The notes: generated from the letters alone by a model not told the origin. Positions 17,451-25,918 are shown, counted from the first letter of the stretch. The stretch: 64,000 bases of DNA from Chloroflexota bacterium (GCA_012517865.1 JAAYUC010000001.1:1-64000); one strand, 5' to 3'. Program-made: numbers and translations.

Positions 17451-18188
17451 ATGCAGCGCTTTTTTGTTGAATCAGACGCGATACAAGGCGGCAAAGTGCG
17501 CTTTCCGGAATCCGCGGCCCGGCAAATGGAGAAGGTCCTGCGGCTGGACCTTGCTCGTGACGAGGTCATCGTCCTCGACAACTCCGGAAAGAGTTACCGC
17601 GTTCGCCTGAACGGCCGGCAGGCTGGACTCCTATCTGGAGAGATTCTGGAGACGAAAGCGCCGGACCCGCGTTTGGAGCTGCGGCTGGAACTTGGCTTCA
17701 GCCTCACCAAGAGGGAAAAGGTGGAATGGATTCTCCAAAAAGGGACTGAACTAGGGGTCAGCGTTTTCAGACCTTTTGTTTCAGAACGAAGCCTTGACCG
17801 GGACCTGAAGTTGGAACATGCCAGACAGGAGCGCTGGAATGCAATTATCCGGGAAGCGGCCGAACAATCCCAGCGTTCACGGCTGCCCGAATTATGCGCG
17901 CCGAGAAATTTCCGGGAGTTGCTTACAGCCTTTCCATCTGAGAGTGTCAGGTTGTTTGCCTGGGAAGGAGCCGCGCCAGAGCTGCAAATGCGGCCCGAAT
18001 GGTTCAGAGGAGCGGCGGCAGTCGGCCTTCTGGTGGGGCCGGAGGGGGGCTTCAGCCTGGAAGAAGCCGGATTGGCTAAGGCGGCGGGGTTCCGACTGTG
18101 TTCGCTTGGACGGCGCGTTTTGCGCATGGAAACTGCCTGCCTGACGGCCTGCGCGCTCAGCGCGCATTACCTCGAAACCGCTCGTTAA
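17451..18188 (+). CDS. rsmE: 16S rRNA (uracil1498-N3)-methyltransferase RsmE
   Basis: A 245-residue SPOUT methyltransferase. It has the N-terminal PUA-like half (RFFVESDAI at the start) and the C-terminal knot with GPEGGFS and LGRRVLRMETA, the SAM-binding signature. RsmE makes m3U1498, also at the 30S decoding region. ATG 17451 is used because the in-frame upstream ATGs fall inside the divergent yhhQ gene. Its stop codon shares bases with that of the convergent RsmF-like gene (TTAA at 18185-18188). Confidence 0.95.
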   Translation: MQRFFVESDAIQGGKVRFPESAARQMEKVLRLDLARDEVIVLDNSGKSYRVRLNGRQAGLLSGEILETKAPDPRLELRLELGFSLTKREKVEWILQKGTELGVSVFRPFVSERSLDRDLKLEHARQERWNAIIREAAEQSQRSRLPELCAPRNFRELLTAFPSESVRLFAWEGAAPELQMRPEWFRGAAAVGLLVGPEGGFSLEEAGLAKAAGFRLCSLGRRVLRMETACLTACALSAHYLETAR

Positions 18189-19654
18189 GTATTGATAATC
18201 GCGCGGGAAGGCAGCAAATTGCGCAGGCGGCCGGGGAGGTTTTTTCCCGCGCCAAGGTTTCTCCCTTCGCTGTCGCGCGCAGCGATAATTGTGCCTTTTT
18301 GGCAGCCTTCGATGTTCAGGCCGCGAATTTCCGCGCCTTGCAGCCATTGAGGGATTAAATCAGCGGGAATGACCCACACATTGCTCTCAAATCGGTCGCC
18401 AAAGCGGCTGACTGATTCCGCGGACAATTCAAAGTGTGAACCGCTCCAGCGGCCAAAGGGAAAACCAAAAGCATAATAAGGCAGGTCCGGGAAGCGTGTC
18501 AGGAATTGACCTGGCAGCAGATACAGCTGCTGCTCTCTGTGGTAGAAACGCAAGTCTCTATTGCTAACTTCCGGGGCGAAATCGAAACCGTATAAGTCTT
18601 GCAGCTCGCGCAGCAGCGCAGCCTGAGCTTTCTCATCCAAAGGCTCAAGGCCGGTTTTACTGAATGGCCGGCAAGGGGGAGCCACAAGCGGCAGCTTGAG
18701 CGGGGCTGTCTTAATCAGTTTCGCGGCAAAGAAACCGTTAGTGCCGGCCACGTGCGGCCACAAGCGCAGGCTTGCGGCAGCCTGTGGGTCGAAGCGCTGC
18801 CCTTCGAAAGCTGTCAGTCCGGGCGCTTTGAGCAAAGATTGGGGGCTTTCGTCCACGCGCGCGGTTCCGGGGTGCGTTTCCAGGAATCTACTCAGAACAG
18901 CTTCGTCTTCTTCGGGGGCGAGCGTGCAGGTCGAGTACACAATTTCCGCCCCGATTTTTGCGGTGCTGACCGCGGATTCCAGCAGCGCCAGCTGGCGCGC
19001 GGCCAACCTTTCCCGCTCTCCTGGGGTTATCGGACGGAATGGGTGACTGGCGGAGACGCGAAGGCCTTCCATGCTGCATGGCGCGTCGAGTAAGACCCGG
19101 TCAAAGGTTTCCGGAAACCAGGCTCCAATCTTTTCGCCAGTGAAGTTGGTAATTGCTGTGTTCGCCGCGCCCCAGGTGAGTAGTACCACCCGCAGCGCCT
19201 GCAGCCTGCCGGTGCTTGAATCATTGGCAAGAATTAAGCCGCTGTCATTGATACTGTCGACCAGCTGCGTGGTCTTGCCGCCGGGTGAAGCTGCCATATC
19301 CAACGTCAGACCGTTGGCGGGAAGCTCTGAGAACAGGGTCACAGGCAGGATTGAAGCCGCGTCCTGCACGTAGTAATACCCAAAGCGGTGCTCGATGGTC
19401 TGTCCGATGGGTGTTTGCGCGGATGAAACCTGCCAGGCAGAGGATGAAAAGCTTATTGGCTCTGATTGCCAGCCGTAGCGTTCGCTCCAGCGGGAAAACG
19501 CTTTTTGTGGGTCAGGGTTCTTCAGCAGATTTACCCTGACAGCCGGATAGGCGGGCTGATTGAGAACATTGAGAAGCTGCGCGTAGTCATCAGGCGTGAG
19601 GTAGGGCCGGTATCGCTCCGCGGCGAAAAGGGAAAGGTGCGCGGAGTCGCTCAT
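18185..19654 (-). CDS. rsmF: RsmF-like 16S rRNA m5C methyltransferase (NOL1/NOP2/Sun family)
   Basis: A 489-residue protein. The SAM motif DMAASPGGKTTQ is at 119-130. The release Cys is C193 in DAPCS and the nucleophile C243 in STCTL, the two-cysteine set of RNA m5C enzymes. There is no NusB domain as in RsmB. Instead a PUA-like C terminus ends with LGAGKNLPGRLRNLLP, as in RsmF, which makes m5C1407 in helix 44. The start overlaps the upstream Rmt-like gene by 4 bp (ATGA). Last gene of the five-gene operon. The exact target base is inferred from the family. Confidence 0.85.
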   Translation of the reverse strand: MSDSAHLSLFAAERYRPYLTPDDYAQLLNVLNQPAYPAVRVNLLKNPDPQKAFSRWSERYGWQSEPISFSSSAWQVSSAQTPIGQTIEHRFGYYYVQDAASILPVTLFSELPANGLTLDMAASPGGKTTQLVDSINDSGLILANDSSTGRLQALRVVLLTWGAANTAITNFTGEKIGAWFPETFDRVLLDAPCSMEGLRVSASHPFRPITPGERERLAARQLALLESAVSTAKIGAEIVYSTCTLAPEEDEAVLSRFLETHPGTARVDESPQSLLKAPGLTAFEGQRFDPQAAASLRLWPHVAGTNGFFAAKLIKTAPLKLPLVAPPCRPFSKTGLEPLDEKAQAALLRELQDLYGFDFAPEVSNRDLRFYHREQQLYLLPGQFLTRFPDLPYYAFGFPFGRWSGSHFELSAESVSRFGDRFESNVWVIPADLIPQWLQGAEIRGLNIEGCQKGTIIAARDSEGRNLGAGKNLPGRLRNLLPSRAIINT

Positions 19655-20475
19655 ATCTGGCTGCGTTCCTTTCGAATGACAAATAACAGCTCATTGACCA
19701 CCTGAATCTTTTCCACGTCCCAACCGCGGCCGGCAGCTGCCTTTGTGATGAGCTGGGTGTGGTAGTCTTCGAGCGAATGATGGCCGCTCAAATCGGAGGC
19801 GGGCAGGCTGGAAACCAAAAGCGGGGCGCGCAATGACGCGAAAAACGGGCCGAGGCAACCGGGTTTTCGTTTTTCAAATCGGTGTGCTTCCTTAAAAAAG
19901 AATATGCAGTCCGCCCCATGCTGAGGGGGTTCCGCGAGGATATCCTGATGGATCGCGCGGGCATTGGGGTATTTTCGTAAGAAAAATTGATTAAGGAATT
20001 CCAGGCGCGGTTTGTGAATGTCGTACGCGAGAAATTGGACTTCCTGAGGCAGACCCAACCATGGAAGCAGCAGCGGGTCCAATGCGCACGCTAGGTCAAG
20101 GATTACTGCAGGGCTGCCGATGATATCCCGCAAAGCCCGGCAAAAAGCATCCAGATGCCCAAGCCTTTCCCGGGTGGAGGCGTGCCTGGCCATCAAATTC
20201 GCAGTCCAGGTTTTCACTTCTGTGTCGGACGGATTGCCCTCAAAGAAGCTCAGCATCCTGGCAGTCTCCGCGGGATAGTCAATATCCTCCAGATAAGGAG
20301 CGACAATGTTGTGTAATTTCTCGCGGAAGGCGGATTTTATCGCCGCTGCGCTGCCGCCTTTGGCAGTAAGTTCAGCCAGAATCTCGCGAAGCATGGCTTC
20401 CGGCAGGTCCATCTGGCGGTATTTTCGTGAAGACCGCGTCTCCGCAATGATTTTTGCTGTGAAACTTTCGTCCAT
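19651..20475 (-). CDS. Divergent ArmA/Rmt (FmrO)-family protein, possibly catalytically altered paralogue
   Basis: A 274-residue protein homologous along its length to the neighbouring Rmt-like protein. Shared blocks are HASTRERLGHLD (98-109), the SAM motif region LDLACALDPLL (126-136) and C-terminal NELLFVI. Key positions differ: the usual Gly-Leu-Asn of LDLACGLNP is Ala-Leu-Asp, the FLLK loop has become FFFKEAHRF, and the PxRSLGGRxKGM signature is replaced by LPASDLSGHHSL. ATG 20475, 4 nt after the preceding stop, is preferred; ATG 20508 would overlap that gene by 29 bp but has no visible ribosome-binding site. It may be an inactive partner subunit or a methylase with a new target. Function unknown. 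Confidence 0.75.
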   Translation of the reverse strand: MDESFTAKIIAETRSSRKYRQMDLPEAMLREILAELTAKGGSAAAIKSAFREKLHNIVAPYLEDIDYPAETARMLSFFEGNPSDTEVKTWTANLMARHASTRERLGHLDAFCRALRDIIGSPAVILDLACALDPLLLPWLGLPQEVQFLAYDIHKPRLEFLNQFFLRKYPNARAIHQDILAEPPQHGADCIFFFKEAHRFEKRKPGCLGPFFASLRAPLLVSSLPASDLSGHHSLEDYHTQLITKAAAGRGWDVEKIQVVNELLFVIRKERSQI

Positions 20476-20479
20476 TGGC

Positions 20480-21292
20480 TCACCGCGAGAGAAGAAAGAC
20501 CAACTCATTTGGGAACTCGAAACCGCGAACCTTAAAAGACGTGTTTTGAGTTAGTTGCGCGAATTGGTGCGCGTAGGTCTGGCGCATTCCTTTCTCACGC
20601 CCGCCCAGGCTCCTGGCTGGATATGAAATCAGAATGTGCTCAGCATTGATTTCCGCCAGGAGGCGCGCACCCAAGGTTTTGTCCAATTGGTCAAGGCAGG
20701 GCAGCGTTTTCAGCAGAAAAGCCACCTGCACCTGCTGGCGCGGAACGCAGGCGCTCAAATCGCAGGGAAGCGCATTTCCCGTAATATTTCGCTGATTAAA
20801 AAACCGATTCAAAAAATCCAGCATCGGCAAAACGACATCACAGGCATAATAAACGAAATCTGGAGAGAGCGGCATCCAGGGCTGCGCCAGCGGGTTTAAC
20901 CCGCAAGCCAAATCCAGAACCGAATGAACTGGCGATATCTCCGCCAGGCAGGTCTTGAAAAAATGACCGATGTAAGGCAATCGTTCGGCTGTGGAGTTGT
21001 GCAGGCGCATCAGCCGCGTGCAATAGTCCTGCCACGCGGGCTCATCATCAGCGGGAATTGTATTCAGAATATCTTCCCATTTCGTGTAGTTAATTTCCGG
21101 AGCAAGGAAGGCTCCTGTCACCTGGTGCAGACGCGTCCGGGCTGTTTTTAGCGCAGTCCGGATATCGCCGCGTTTCTCCAATTCCTCAGATGCCACGCGC
21201 TCGACCAGGCTGGGAATAATTTGGGCGTACTTGGAGTTCCTGCAAATCGCCCGCACCAAAGTTTCAAGGTCTTCAGGGCTGCTGGGAGTCAT
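20480..21292 (-). CDS. 16S rRNA (guanine1405-N7)-methyltransferase family protein (ArmA/Rmt/FmrO type)
   Basis: A 270-residue protein matching the Rmt family motif by motif: ARTRLH at 51-56, LHNSTAERLP at 97-106, SAM motif LDLACGLNPLA at 126-136, FLLKTLPCL, ISYPARSLGGREKGM at 222-236 and NELVFLL. This family methylates N7 of G1405 in helix 44 and gives high-level resistance to 4,6-disubstituted deoxystreptamine aminoglycosides. All recognised motifs are intact, so activity is likely. It starts inside the end of the TGT-like gene (20-bp overlap). There is no antibiotic biosynthesis cluster or mobile element nearby, so a resident role in ribosome modification is as likely as resistance. Confidence 0.87.
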   Translation of the reverse strand: MTPSSPEDLETLVRAICRNSKYAQIIPSLVERVASEELEKRGDIRTALKTARTRLHQVTGAFLAPEINYTKWEDILNTIPADDEPAWQDYCTRLMRLHNSTAERLPYIGHFFKTCLAEISPVHSVLDLACGLNPLAQPWMPLSPDFVYYACDVVLPMLDFLNRFFNQRNITGNALPCDLSACVPRQQVQVAFLLKTLPCLDQLDKTLGARLLAEINAEHILISYPARSLGGREKGMRQTYAHQFAQLTQNTSFKVRGFEFPNELVFLLSR

Positions 21293-22367
21293 TTCGCAAC
21301 TGCTCCATTAAGCGGGTCATAAAACGCAGGTTGTGTTGGGTCGCCAGCCTGAAATAGGCGCTGTCTTGCATGCGGTAGAGATGGCTGAGATAAGCCAGAG
21401 AATAATGGCGGCAGCAGGGGCAATCGCAGCCCGGGGAGACAGCTTGGTGGCTGCGCATGTACTGTTCATCGTTGATGTAACGGAAGCCGAACCAGTCATT
21501 TCCTTTTCCGGGTACCGCCTTTGGAGATTTGAGCGCGTAAAGTCTGCCATGCCTGGCGTCGCGGGTCGGCATAGCGCAGTCAAACAGCTCGTATCCCATC
21601 CGGTAACAAGCCGCGACGCTGACAGGATGCCCAATCCCAAGCGCGTGGATAGGGAACTGAGGGGGGACGACGGAGCGGGTGTATTCCAGAATGTCCGTAA
21701 GCAGATTGGATTGGTCATCAAGCGGCCAGCCGCCAAATCCAAACCCGTCAAAGCCAATTTCCAGCAGCGATTCCGCGCAAATTTTGCGCAATTCAGGGTA
21801 ACCACCGCCTTGGATAACGCCAAAGAGGAGGGGACGGTCTTTAGCGTCCACTTTTCGGGAGGAAAGTTGTTCCTGAAAGGCTGCTTTGGCGCGCTTTGCC
21901 CATTTGATGGTGCGGCTGACTGACAATTGCTGTTCCTGGAATGGAGCGTCGACGTGCGTGCAGTCGTCCAGGCAGATGAGAATATCCGCTCCGTACCCAA
22001 ATTGGAGCTGGATGCTTTTTTCAGGGGTGAGAATGAGCTTGCGGGATGAAGATTCCGGTCGGAAGATGATGCCATTTTCACCCAGACTGCCAAATTTCGC
22101 GTTCTGACGGATAAGGGAATAAGCCTGGAAACCGCCGGAGTCGGTCATGATGATGCCGTCCCAGGCAGACATTCGGTGCAGGCCGCCCAGGCCTTGAACA
22201 ACTGACGAGCCTGGTTTTTGCATCAGATGGAAGGCGTTCATCATCAACGCTTTAACCCCGACTTCGGTTAAATCCGCACTGGTAAGGCTGCGCACAAACC
22301 CATAGGTGGCATCCGGCAGAAAGGCAGGCAGGGATAATGAATGGGCGCGTACGTCAAGTGTCTTCAC
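21273..22367 (-). CDS. Divergent tRNA-guanine transglycosylase-like enzyme
   Basis: A 364-residue TGT-fold protein. Catalytic features are complete: general acid/base D76 in DSGGFQ, base-recognition D134 in LDDC and Q186 in GVIQGG, nucleophile D263 in FDCAMPTR, and the zinc site C314-x-C316-x2-C319 with H345. Two regions depart from standard bacterial TGT: the start block FLPDATYGFVRSLTS, and the base-pocket loop GGWPLDD (212-218) where queuosine-type enzymes have GGLAVGE. It may insert preQ1, preQ0, queuine or another deazaguanine, and its RNA target is open. GTG start, 4-bp GTGA overlap with the upstream RsmI-like gene. Confidence 0.85.
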   Translation of the reverse strand: MKTLDVRAHSLSLPAFLPDATYGFVRSLTSADLTEVGVKALMMNAFHLMQKPGSSVVQGLGGLHRMSAWDGIIMTDSGGFQAYSLIRQNAKFGSLGENGIIFRPESSSRKLILTPEKSIQLQFGYGADILICLDDCTHVDAPFQEQQLSVSRTIKWAKRAKAAFQEQLSSRKVDAKDRPLLFGVIQGGGYPELRKICAESLLEIGFDGFGFGGWPLDDQSNLLTDILEYTRSVVPPQFPIHALGIGHPVSVAACYRMGYELFDCAMPTRDARHGRLYALKSPKAVPGKGNDWFGFRYINDEQYMRSHQAVSPGCDCPCCRHYSLAYLSHLYRMQDSAYFRLATQHNLRFMTRLMEQLRNDSQQP

Positions 22368-23071
22368 GGTCCGCCAAATTGCTTTCTCTGGGGTTTATCA
22401 AGAATCAAAATGAACTCCGCCTTGCGGTTGTTCGTTTGCCTGATGACATCTTCGATAGTTCCGTGATAGAGCTTCTCGGAAGGAAGAGTCAGATCGCAGG
22501 CCAAAAAAACGCGCTGTTTTTTCCCAAAAGCCTGCTGAACTTCCCCCAGGAGTTTGGCAAGCCGGTAAGGCGTGTCCATCAGGATTAGTGGCAGGTCCGC
22601 GCGGCTGAGGCGTGCAAGCGCTGCCTGGCGCTGCTCTGTTTTTGGGGGAAGAAACCCAACGAATTGGAATTGTTCCAGATTGAAAGGACATACCGACACG
22701 GCTGCCATCAGGGATGAAGCTCCAGGCACAGGGACGACCTGAATATTCATTTCCTCAAGCAGCACCAAAAGCTGCCTGCCCGGATCTGAAAAGACCGGCG
22801 TTCCGCAATCTGAGATGAGCGCCAGTGACTGGCCTTGCATCAGCAGGACCAGGATTTCCTGTATCAGGCTGCTTTCGTTGTGTTCATTCAGTTCAATCAG
22901 CGTCTTGCTTAGCCCGAGTTCTTTTAAAAGCCGGGCACCGTTCTTCCTCTCCTCACAGATAACCGCGTCCACAAAATTGAGAATATCAACCGCGCGACGT
23001 GTTATGTCCGCAGGGTTGCCAATCGGAGTGGCGACGATGTAAAGTATGCCAGCGGCAGGTTTTTCAGCCAT
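22364..23071 (-). CDS. RsmI-like SAM-dependent methylase (second copy)
   Basis: A 235-residue protein of the RsmI subfamily of tetrapyrrole-fold methylases: IVATPIGNPADITRRA, CEERKNG, LNEHNES, SDCGTPVFSDPG and VPGASSLMAAVS. It is clearly diverged from the copy at 16003, for example CEERK for SEDTRK. First gene of the five-gene RNA-modification operon, with an AGAGG ribosome-binding site. A TATAAT on the minus strand lies about 45 nt upstream of its ATG. It may share the C1402 target or have moved to a nearby nucleotide. Annotation as true RsmI is uncertain. Confidence 0.82.
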   Translation of the reverse strand: MAEKPAAGILYIVATPIGNPADITRRAVDILNFVDAVICEERKNGARLLKELGLSKTLIELNEHNESSLIQEILVLLMQGQSLALISDCGTPVFSDPGRQLLVLLEEMNIQVVPVPGASSLMAAVSVCPFNLEQFQFVGFLPPKTEQRQAALARLSRADLPLILMDTPYRLAKLLGEVQQAFGKKQRVFLACDLTLPSEKLYHGTIEDVIRQTNNRKAEFILILDKPQRKQFGGP

Positions 23072-23172
23072 GAACAGTGACCTCTTCTTTCAGGTTTGAT
23101 TATATAACACACCTTTCGGAATAACCGCGCGTCAAATGTGGCATAATACTGCCATTCTATCAATGAGGCCGC

Positions 23173-24714
23173 ATGAAAAAATTTAGCCGTCTGACCAAAG
23201 TATCGATACTGCTTGCTGTCCTATTTTCTTTGGATAAACTCCTTGGCGTGGCCCGACAAATGCTTGTCTCCCGGCAGTTCGGCCTTTCAGCGGAATTAGA
23301 TGTGTTTAACGCCTCTAACAATCTACCGGATATGCTTTTTATGCTGATATCCGGCGGCGCGCTGGCGATCGCGTTCATACCGGTACTCACGGAAGTGCTG
23401 TCCAAAGAAGGACGGGAAAAAGCCTGGCTGCTTTTTTCCAATATTCTCAATATCGCCTTTCTGGTGACCTCGGCTCTGGCAGTCGTCATCGCGATATTTG
23501 CGAAACCGCTGGTCAGCGGCAGCCTGGGCATCGCACCCGGCTTCAGCGGTGCGCAAATCGCGCTCACCATAAAACTTCTGCGTCTAAATCTGATCGCGAC
23601 GCTTGTTTTTTCCCTCAGCGGACTGGTAATGGCCGGGCTGCAGGCAAATCAGCATTTTCTGCTGCCGGCGCTGGCGCCAATTTTCTACGACTTTGGACAA
23701 ATCCTGGGTGTAATCATGCTGGCCCCCAACAAACCCTACCAAATCGGACCGATAACGCTGCCAGCGTTTGGTTTTGGAATTGAAGGGATGGTATACGGGG
23801 TTATCATAGGCGCGCTGCTCCACCTGCTGATTCAGGTGCCTGGATTAATCAAATACCGCTTCAAGTGGCAGGCGCGGGCGGACCTGAAAGACCCAGGGAC
23901 CCAAAAAGTCTTGCGATTGATGGGTCCTCGGCTGCTCAGTATGTTCTTTATCCAGCTCATCTTTCTTGCCCAGGACAATTTCGCCTCCCGCCTGGCAACC
24001 GGTTCGGTAACCGCTCTGACCTATGGCTGGTGGATTATGCAGGTGCCCGAGACCCTGATAGGCACCGCGATCGCGACCGCGGTTTTGCCAACGCTGGCCG
24101 AGTTGTTCAGCCAGTCAGCATTTGAACAGCTGAAAACGAAAGTTGAACGGGCCGCGCAGGCCATGCTTGTGTTGACCATCCCTATCGCTGTAATCGCTGG
24201 CATCGTCATTCAGCCGGTTATTCAGCTGCTGCTTGGGCTGGATCCCGCCGACACTGCCAGGGTGGTCCTGGTGACGAGGGTCTTTTTGCTGGGCATCAGC
24301 GGGCATTCCCTGGTGGAATTATTCGTCAGGTCTTTCTACGCTATGCAAAAGCCCAGATATCCGCTGCTTCTTTCGGGGCTGACCCTGTTGTTTTACCTGG
24401 TTTTTGGCTGGCTGCTCTCTGCGCGCTACGAGGCCGCGGGGATTGCCGCGGCGAACACACTCGCATACACAATTCAGGCTGTCGTCTTGTTGATTCTGCT
24501 CGGAAAAGTTCTTTCCGAGAAACCTGTGCTGCTCCCAACTTTAGGAAAGGCGGTTTTGGGAGCATTCCTTGGCGCGGCAGCGGCCTGGTCTGTGATGCGT
24601 TACGCGCCCATTCCGGGAGGGCAGTTCTTCTCTGCAGTAATGGGCGGATTGTCAGGACTAATGCTGGCCGCGCTCATCTTGCGCAAGGATTTGCGCGCGC
24701 TGGCCAGTTTATGA
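23173..24714 (+). CDS. murJ: Lipid II flippase MurJ
   Basis: A 513-residue polytopic MOP-superfamily protein with about 14 hydrophobic segments. The N terminus shows the MurJ signature GVARQMLVSRQFGLSAELD and the DMLFMLISGGAL block. It flips undecaprenyl-linked peptidoglycan precursor across the membrane. ATGAGG just before the start provides the ribosome-binding site. A TGGCATAAT extended -10 lies at 23139-23147, divergent from the RNA-modification operon. Confidence 0.93.
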   Translation: MKKFSRLTKVSILLAVLFSLDKLLGVARQMLVSRQFGLSAELDVFNASNNLPDMLFMLISGGALAIAFIPVLTEVLSKEGREKAWLLFSNILNIAFLVTSALAVVIAIFAKPLVSGSLGIAPGFSGAQIALTIKLLRLNLIATLVFSLSGLVMAGLQANQHFLLPALAPIFYDFGQILGVIMLAPNKPYQIGPITLPAFGFGIEGMVYGVIIGALLHLLIQVPGLIKYRFKWQARADLKDPGTQKVLRLMGPRLLSMFFIQLIFLAQDNFASRLATGSVTALTYGWWIMQVPETLIGTAIATAVLPTLAELFSQSAFEQLKTKVERAAQAMLVLTIPIAVIAGIVIQPVIQLLLGLDPADTARVVLVTRVFLLGISGHSLVELFVRSFYAMQKPRYPLLLSGLTLLFYLVFGWLLSARYEAAGIAAANTLAYTIQAVVLLILLGKVLSEKPVLLPTLGKAVLGAFLGAAAAWSVMRYAPIPGGQFFSAVMGGLSGLMLAALILRKDLRALASL

Positions 24715-24722
24715 GCCTGGAG

Positions 24723-24728
24723 TATAAT
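24723..24728 (+). promoter_or_regulatory. -10 box for a leaderless transcript
   Basis: A consensus TATAAT ends 9 nt before the ATG at 24738, so transcription should begin within 2-3 nt of the start codon. There is no Shine-Dalgarno sequence and no clear -35. Confidence 0.6.
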
Positions 24729-24737
24729 TTCTGAATT

Positions 24738-25865
24738 ATGACTGAAGAAAACGAAAACAAAACACAAGAAATTCCTGCCGCTCCGGAACCGGAAGTTGCG
24801 GCAGAACCTGCCGGGGATAATTCTTCGAGCGATGTGAAAATGGAGTCTCCCACCGGAGGCAAACGCCGCGTCCCGTGGATATGGCTGGGTGTGCTGTTCA
24901 TGGTTCTGATGCTGGCTTTGGGAGTCTTTTGGGGGTACCGCCAGGGGATAGCCCGCCGCCTGGCCCGGGAACAAACGACCGTGGTTGAGGTGGCCGCGGA
25001 GCAGTACCAAATGGCTTTTCAGGATATGGCAGCTGGAAATTATCAGAATGCCAAATCCCGTATTGAGTATGTGATCAAGATTTACCCGCAGTTCCCGGGG
25101 GCGGCTGACCTTCTGCGCAGCATCCTGATGAGCATGGAACAACCGACGCCCACCGCGACGTTAGCGGCAGTTCTTTCACTCACGCCTTCCCCCAGCGGCA
25201 CACCGGACACGCGCAGCGCAGAGGAGGCCTTTAACGCTATTGTCGCGGCAGCCTCCGCGAAACAGTGGCAGGCTGTGATAGATAATGTGGTCGCGATTCA
25301 ACAAATCAACTTTGAATATCGCACGGTGGATGTAGCGGGTTATTACTACATCGCGTTGCGTAACCTAGGCATCCAAAAAATTCAGGCCGGTGAACTGGAA
25401 CAGGGCTTATTCGACCTTTCCTCCGCGGAACATATCGGCCCGCTGGATGGTGAGGCTGAAGGGGTTCGTTCGTGGGCAGCTTTGTACCTGAGCGGCGCGA
25501 GCTTTTGGGACGTTAACTGGCAGCGCGCCATTGAGATTTTTCAGCAAATCAAAGAAGCCTATCCCTATATGATGGACGCTTCGGGGATGACGGCAATTGA
25601 ACGGTACCGGGTTGCTCTCTACCGATACGGCGACCAGATTGCCAGCGCTGGCGACTACTGCACAGCCTACCAGTACTACCTGAGATCTCTGGCAGTCGCG
25701 CAGGACCCCAACGTTCAGGCGACAGCGGACCTCTATAAGCAAAACTGCCAATCCTCGCAGCCCACGGAAGTGACGCCAACTGAACCCACGCCGCCGGGTG
25801 AAACAATCACCCCACCGACGGAAGTCACCCCTTCGCCTCCGCCGACAGAGGAGCCCACTCCTTAG
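24738..25865 (+). CDS. Membrane-anchored TPR-like protein with Pro/Thr-rich tail
   Basis: A 375-residue protein. An acidic N-terminal segment of about 45 residues is followed by one membrane helix (46-66) after a GGKRR positive patch, placing the rest outside. Residues 80-130 and 160-340 form helical repeats resembling TPRs, for example AAGNYQNAKSRIEYVIKIYP. Two Ser/Thr/Pro-rich linkers occur, one near 135-150 and a 35-residue C-terminal tail. Such proteins are common in Anaerolineae, but no function is known to me. It probably organises envelope proteins. Confidence 0.7.
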   Translation: MTEENENKTQEIPAAPEPEVAAEPAGDNSSSDVKMESPTGGKRRVPWIWLGVLFMVLMLALGVFWGYRQGIARRLAREQTTVVEVAAEQYQMAFQDMAAGNYQNAKSRIEYVIKIYPQFPGAADLLRSILMSMEQPTPTATLAAVLSLTPSPSGTPDTRSAEEAFNAIVAAASAKQWQAVIDNVVAIQQINFEYRTVDVAGYYYIALRNLGIQKIQAGELEQGLFDLSSAEHIGPLDGEAEGVRSWAALYLSGASFWDVNWQRAIEIFQQIKEAYPYMMDASGMTAIERYRVALYRYGDQIASAGDYCTAYQYYLRSLAVAQDPNVQATADLYKQNCQSSQPTEVTPTEPTPPGETITPPTEVTPSPPPTEEPTP

Positions 25866-25883
25866 GATCTTTACAGGAAAAAT

Positions 25884-25918
25884 AAGAGCCCGGCGTTTAT
25901 CCACACCGGGCTCTTTTT
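25884..25918. terminator. Bidirectional terminator between the TPR-like gene and rimO
   Basis: AAGAGCCCGG (25884-25893) pairs with CCGGGCTCTT (25906-25915) around a 12-nt loop and is followed by TTT. A-rich sequence on the other side gives U residues on the minus strand as well, so it can end both convergent transcripts. Confidence 0.85.

Noticed and set aside
19651-21292. Self-resistance genes of an aminoglycoside biosynthesis cluster
   Set aside because: No 2-deoxystreptamine or glycosyltransferase genes are nearby. All operon partners are RNA modification enzymes.
21273-22367. DpdA-type 7-deazaguanine DNA modification system
   Set aside because: No dpd partner genes, no preQ0 synthesis genes, and the neighbours are rRNA methylases, not DNA enzymes.
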